Assembly (NCBI GenBank): GCA_030916885.1
Contig: JAUPVT010000057.1
Location: forward strand, 1 to 45,963
Direction of reading: 5' to 3'
Source of the DNA: Chlamydiota bacterium
GTDB lineage: Bacteria; Chlamydiota; Chlamydiia; Chlamydiales; Rhabdochlamydiaceae
DNA length: 45,963 bases
Positions 43,200 through 45,963 of the stretch are shown piece after piece; positions within the stretch are counted from its first letter, which is position 1, and the number at the start of each line of letters is the position of its first letter. A model generated the notes under the pieces. That model was not told where the DNA came from. It was given only the letters and a program-made list of their open reading frames with translations, and searched no databases. The translations under genes and the position numbers were made by a program.

Positions 43200-44345
43200 A
43201 TGAAACACCGAATTACCCTTCTAAAAAGCAGCCTTACACAAACAGGTGGACTAGAAAAATACACTTGGCAAATAGCTCAAAGATTTTGCCAAAAAAAGAT
43301 TCCTGTAACTCTGTTAACAACAGGAAATTCTCATTCTCCCTTTGAATCAGATTATCTTAATATTGTTTCTTTTCCCATTGACTATCGATTAAGTGTTTTA
43401 AATCTGCTACAGTTTAACCGTTGCTGCGTGCAATACATAAAAACGCATCCTACGCCGATTATTTTTGGATTAGATCGTAATCAATTCCAAACGCATATTC
43501 GTGCAGGAAATGGAGTGCATGCAGCCTATTTAAACTACCGAGCACAAGAAGAGGGCGTATATAAAAAACTTAGCTTTTTTTTTAATCCTTTACATCAAAT
43601 GACTTTGCAGTTAGAAAAAAAAGCTTTTGAACACCCTGAATTGCAAATTCTATTTACAAATTCGCATCTTGTAAAGCAAGAAGTGCTTTCCTACTATAAC
43701 CTCGCCCCAGAAAAAATACAAGTTGTACACAATGGAGTAGAATGGACTGCTCTAGAGCCTTATTTTCATAGTTGGCATCAAAAAAAACAAGCTATTCTTC
43801 AAAATTTAAAACTCCCTTCTTCTTGCTACCACTTCTTATTTATTGGGAATAATTACCGCCGTAAAGGTTTATCTAAGCTACTACAAGCTCTTTCTTTGAT
43901 AGGCAATCAGAGCTTTCACTTAAGCGTGATTGGAAAAGAATATTATTTAGCAGATTTCGAACAACAAGTATCGGCGTTAAACCTAGAATCCAAAGTCACC
44001 TTCTTTGGGTCTAGAAATGATACCTATCAATTCTATCAATATGCTGATTCTTTGGTCATTCCTTCTTTTTATGATCCTTTTGCTAATGTTACAGTGGAAG
44101 CTCTTGCTATGGGTTTATTTGTGGTATCCTCTGCACGTAATGGAGGATCAGAAATTTTATCTCCTACTACTGGAACCGTAATTGAGTCCTTAGAAGACAT
44201 ATCGTCCTTTGCCGAAGCTCTACACACAGCCCTTACTCATCCCAAAACAGAGAAAAGCGCACTTGCTATTCGCGAATCTGTAAAAAGCTTTGATTTTTCT
44301 CATCAACTAGATCACATGATTGAATCAATCTTAATAAATAATTAG
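43200..44345 (+). CDS. Glycosyltransferase family 4, WaaG/RfaG-like
   Basis: This 381-residue cytosolic, membrane-associated retaining glycosyltransferase matches LPS core glucosyltransferase WaaG. It has QTGGLEKYTWQIAQRF at the N-terminus, AGNGVHAAYLNYR, PEKIQVVHNGVEW, FLFIGNNYRRKGL, and the donor-site motif SFYDPFANVTVEALAMGL...NGGSEIL with the EX7E pair. It would add glucose or a related hexose to heptose in the LPS core, consistent with the heptosyltransferase encoded at 17.3 kb. It is 3 bp behind the ybbR gene and probably in its operon. Substrate specificity is inferred from family. Confidence 0.85.
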   Translation: MKHRITLLKSSLTQTGGLEKYTWQIAQRFCQKKIPVTLLTTGNSHSPFESDYLNIVSFPIDYRLSVLNLLQFNRCCVQYIKTHPTPIIFGLDRNQFQTHIRAGNGVHAAYLNYRAQEEGVYKKLSFFFNPLHQMTLQLEKKAFEHPELQILFTNSHLVKQEVLSYYNLAPEKIQVVHNGVEWTALEPYFHSWHQKKQAILQNLKLPSSCYHFLFIGNNYRRKGLSKLLQALSLIGNQSFHLSVIGKEYYLADFEQQVSALNLESKVTFFGSRNDTYQFYQYADSLVIPSFYDPFANVTVEALAMGLFVVSSARNGGSEILSPTTGTVIESLEDISSFAEALHTALTHPKTEKSALAIRESVKSFDFSHQLDHMIESILINN

Positions 44346-44355
44346 ACTGGCTAAA

Positions 44356-44374
44356 AACACTCTTTCAGAGCGTT
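44356..44374 (+). terminator. Hairpin after the glycosyltransferase gene
   Basis: AACACTCT (44356-44363) pairs with AGAGCGTT (44367-44374) with one mismatch and a 3-nt loop, 10 bp after the glycosyltransferase stop, followed by ATTAATTTTC. It is a plausible end of the cdaA operon and separates the next gene, which has its own AGGAG ribosome site. Confidence 0.4.
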
Positions 44375-44410
44375 ATTAATTTTCAATAATCTTTTTGACA
44401 GGAGAAGCCT

Positions 44411-45415
44411 ATGCTCCATTTAGATTCAAATTTTTCTTCCACTCAAAGACTTGTGACTCCTGCATATACACAAAATGGGTCTTTAGAAGATCGTATATGT
44501 GCTGTATTTTCTAGTGTTTTTTTACTATTAGATACAAGCATCCACTTACTTACAGCAGCTTATAAGGGTTTTGTTTGGACAGTATTTCAAATTTCTTGTA
44601 AAAACCCACCTGACTACTATAAAGAAGCCTACTCTCATTTCATAAAAGCGTTGTTGTGTGCTTCTATGATACCTTTTGGTTCTTTATCTGGGTTCATATT
44701 CCCTAGTGTGTTTCAATCAAAAGAACTACAAGAGTATTTACGATGGCAAATCCCTATAAATATCTCTGAAACAATAGAAAATAAAATGCTAAAAGAAGAA
44801 CTACAATCAAAAAACAAAGAAATCAAAGGACTGAAATTAGAAATAGACTCTCTTAAAGAAATTACTGCTTTAACCGTTTCAGAAAATAACCCGCAATCTC
44901 CAGAAGAGAGCCTTGGTTCAGTTAAAATCGCTAATCTAAGTTTTTCTTCTAGAGAAAGTATGATATCTTTAGATTCGGAGGATGAGTATGTAGATGCAAT
45001 AGAGCATACTAATGGTATAAACGAAACGCTAGAAAAAGAACTGCTATCGAAAAATGAAGAAATTAAAAGACTAAAATCACAAAAAAGTCTCCTTGATAAA
45101 ATTCTTTCTCGGCTAGAAACCCTTCACTCTTATAACCAGATTCTGGTTATACAGAAAGCTCTTAATAAATCAATGACAGATACGCCTATTATTTATGAGT
45201 ACTTACCAATCTCAGTTAAAAAAGAGATTAATGAGGCATTTCAATGTAAACTTCACACAAACTTTCTTCAGTTTTGCACTCAAACAAATCCCGATATAAA
45301 GGCAACAGATGATGTTTTTACAGATTTATTAAATAAACACACTTTTAGATCTTTATTACATCCTAAAGAAACTTCTATAAGCACCCTCATTAATACTTTA
45401 TTTAGTTTTGTATAA
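44411..45415 (+). CDS. Unknown protein with paired hydrophobic segments and coiled coil (Inc-like)
   Basis: This 334-residue protein has two hydrophobic segments, CAVFSSVFLLLDTSIHLLTA near 30-50 with flanking helix, and FIKALLCASMIPFGSLSGFI near 78-97. Then comes a long charged helical tail containing a duplicated coiled-coil unit: LKEELQSKNKEIKGLKLEID near 125-145 and LEKELLSKNEEIKRLKSQKS near 210-230. The paired hydrophobic domain plus coiled coil is the layout of chlamydial inclusion-membrane (Inc) proteins; this assignment is inference from topology. AGGAG precedes the ATG by 6 nt. No family recognised. Confidence 0.75.
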   Translation: MLHLDSNFSSTQRLVTPAYTQNGSLEDRICAVFSSVFLLLDTSIHLLTAAYKGFVWTVFQISCKNPPDYYKEAYSHFIKALLCASMIPFGSLSGFIFPSVFQSKELQEYLRWQIPINISETIENKMLKEELQSKNKEIKGLKLEIDSLKEITALTVSENNPQSPEESLGSVKIANLSFSSRESMISLDSEDEYVDAIEHTNGINETLEKELLSKNEEIKRLKSQKSLLDKILSRLETLHSYNQILVIQKALNKSMTDTPIIYEYLPISVKKEINEAFQCKLHTNFLQFCTQTNPDIKATDDVFTDLLNKHTFRSLLHPKETSISTLINTLFSFV

Positions 45416-45422
45416 ATAACTC

Positions 45423-45660
45423 GATGGATTTAGAATACGATCTTTTTTAGAGAAAAGATCCTTTAATTCTTCTTGATAGTTAGAAATATTAAAAAAAACT
45501 GAGAGTTGCCTTATTAAATTCTACGAATTTTTTATAATATTAATTATTTTAAACTTTGTAATTCATGAATTGCCAAAGTCATTCAATCAGATTAAGGTTT
45601 ACAGAATAAGAAGGTAAGAATTTACCTTATCACATATCGATACAATGCATTTTGCATAGG
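45423..45660 (-). pseudogene. IS630-family transposase C-terminal remnant, copy 2
   Basis: On the minus strand this reads KFLPSYSVNLNLIE-stop-LWQFMNYKV, then KKFVEFNKATLSFF and NYQEELK-like sequence before the end near 45423. It is the same eroded IS630 transposase C-terminus as 37556-37770 and somewhat better preserved. In-frame stops interrupt it. A short upstream piece (LYRYVI) suggests that decay continues to about 45660. Confidence 0.8.
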
Positions 45661-45723
45661 GATATTACTCTTTTAATTTCTGAAATAAACTAATAGTAGA
45701 TTGCGCATTTATATAATCTGCTT

Positions 45724-45963
45724 TTAAAGCAGGCTTGGAATTAGGTTGTGGATGATCTCATCTGATTTACAAAGATCCATTTCTAAGGTTTTAAGCTCTT
45801 TAAAAAAAAGTACTTTATCTTCAGCATTTGCTTTTTCAGTAACCAACTTTAGTTTTTTTACACTCAAAATTTAAACGGTCTAATTTTGCTTTTATAAGTC
45901 TTGATCTGGCCTAGCTGTTCTTGATTAAGCTTACCGGCTTTTAGATTTGATTCTATCTCATAA
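45724..45963 (-). pseudogene. Broken helical coding stretch, cut by the window end
   Basis: Entering from the window edge, the minus strand reads YEIESNLKAGKLNQEQLGQI, then after a frameshift KAKLDRLNFECKK, and after a second shift VTEKANAEDKVLFFKELKTL followed by EMDLCKSDEIIHNLIPSLL and a stop at 45724-45726. Combined, it is a charged helical protein fragment with two frame breaks. I cannot tell which gene it came from. Confidence 0.45.

Noticed and set aside
1-45963. CRISPR array, restriction-modification, toxin-antitoxin or phage island
   Set aside because: No direct-repeat array, Cas, methylase, integrase or phage structural motifs were seen on either strand.

Overview
The window looks like one end of an assembled contig from a member of the Chlamydiota. 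The first 16 bases match the 3' end of an Illumina read-2 adapter, and an open reading frame is cut at that point. The DNA is AT-rich and densely coded. Gene blocks, matched from memory, resemble Chlamydia trachomatis neighbourhoods: CT253/254 and CT256-259 (lipoprotein, CPBP protease, PP2C, NifS-like, two CBS membrane proteins), CT039-045 (dcd, ruvB, SpoIID, ssb, pepA), CT099-100 (trxB, acpS) and CT011-014 (ybbR, cdaA, cydA, cydB). Heptosyltransferase-type LPS enzymes, decayed insertion sequences, a potABC operon and several very large orphan proteins argue for a lineage outside Chlamydiaceae (Rhabdochlamydia, Simkania or Parachlamydia type). That placement is inference.

Layout. 1-7.0 kb: a truncated unknown gene, then lipoprotein, CPBP protease, PP2C phosphatase and cysteine desulfurase on +, facing an operon of an FtsB/DivIC-like protein and two CorC/CNNM-type proteins on -. 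7.0-9.9 kb: dcd diverging from ruvB-spoIID. 9.9-10.7 kb: a decayed gap, then a recognisable 4.5S/SRP RNA with its own promoter. 10.7-15.0 kb: an outer-membrane protein and a 1058-residue orphan. 15.0-18.4 kb: mazG, a Nudix hydrolase, a BioD-like/DRTGG protein and a heptosyltransferase. 18.4-22.5 kb: a POT transporter facing rluA-like, pepA and ssb. 22.5-27.3 kb: a 944-residue coiled-coil orphan, a DUF948/YtxH trio and a secreted cyclophilin. 27.6-31.0 kb: a repeat-containing 609-residue orphan overlapping lgt, and a small membrane protein. 31.2-34.4 kb: PIN/TRAM protein-acpS facing an outer-membrane-like protein and trxB. 34.7-37.4 kb: potABC without potD. 37.4-41.1 kb: IS remnants around cydAB. 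41.1-45.4 kb: c-di-AMP synthase, YbbR protein, a WaaG-like glycosyltransferase and an Inc-like orphan. 45.4-46.0 kb: another IS630-type remnant and a broken coding stretch.

Themes. Envelope functions recur: lipoprotein maturation (lgt), LPS core glycosylation (GT9, GT4), septal peptidoglycan (SpoIID, FtsB-like) and c-di-AMP signalling. A second theme is nucleotide housekeeping (dcd, MazG, Nudix). No CRISPR array, intact mobile element, tRNA, defence island or secretion locus is visible. The best places to look for undescribed biology are the lineage-specific proteins at 11.9-15.0, 22.6-25.4, 27.6-29.5 and 44.4-45.4 kb, the Gln at the expected catalytic Glu of SpoIID, and the large insertion in Lgt.
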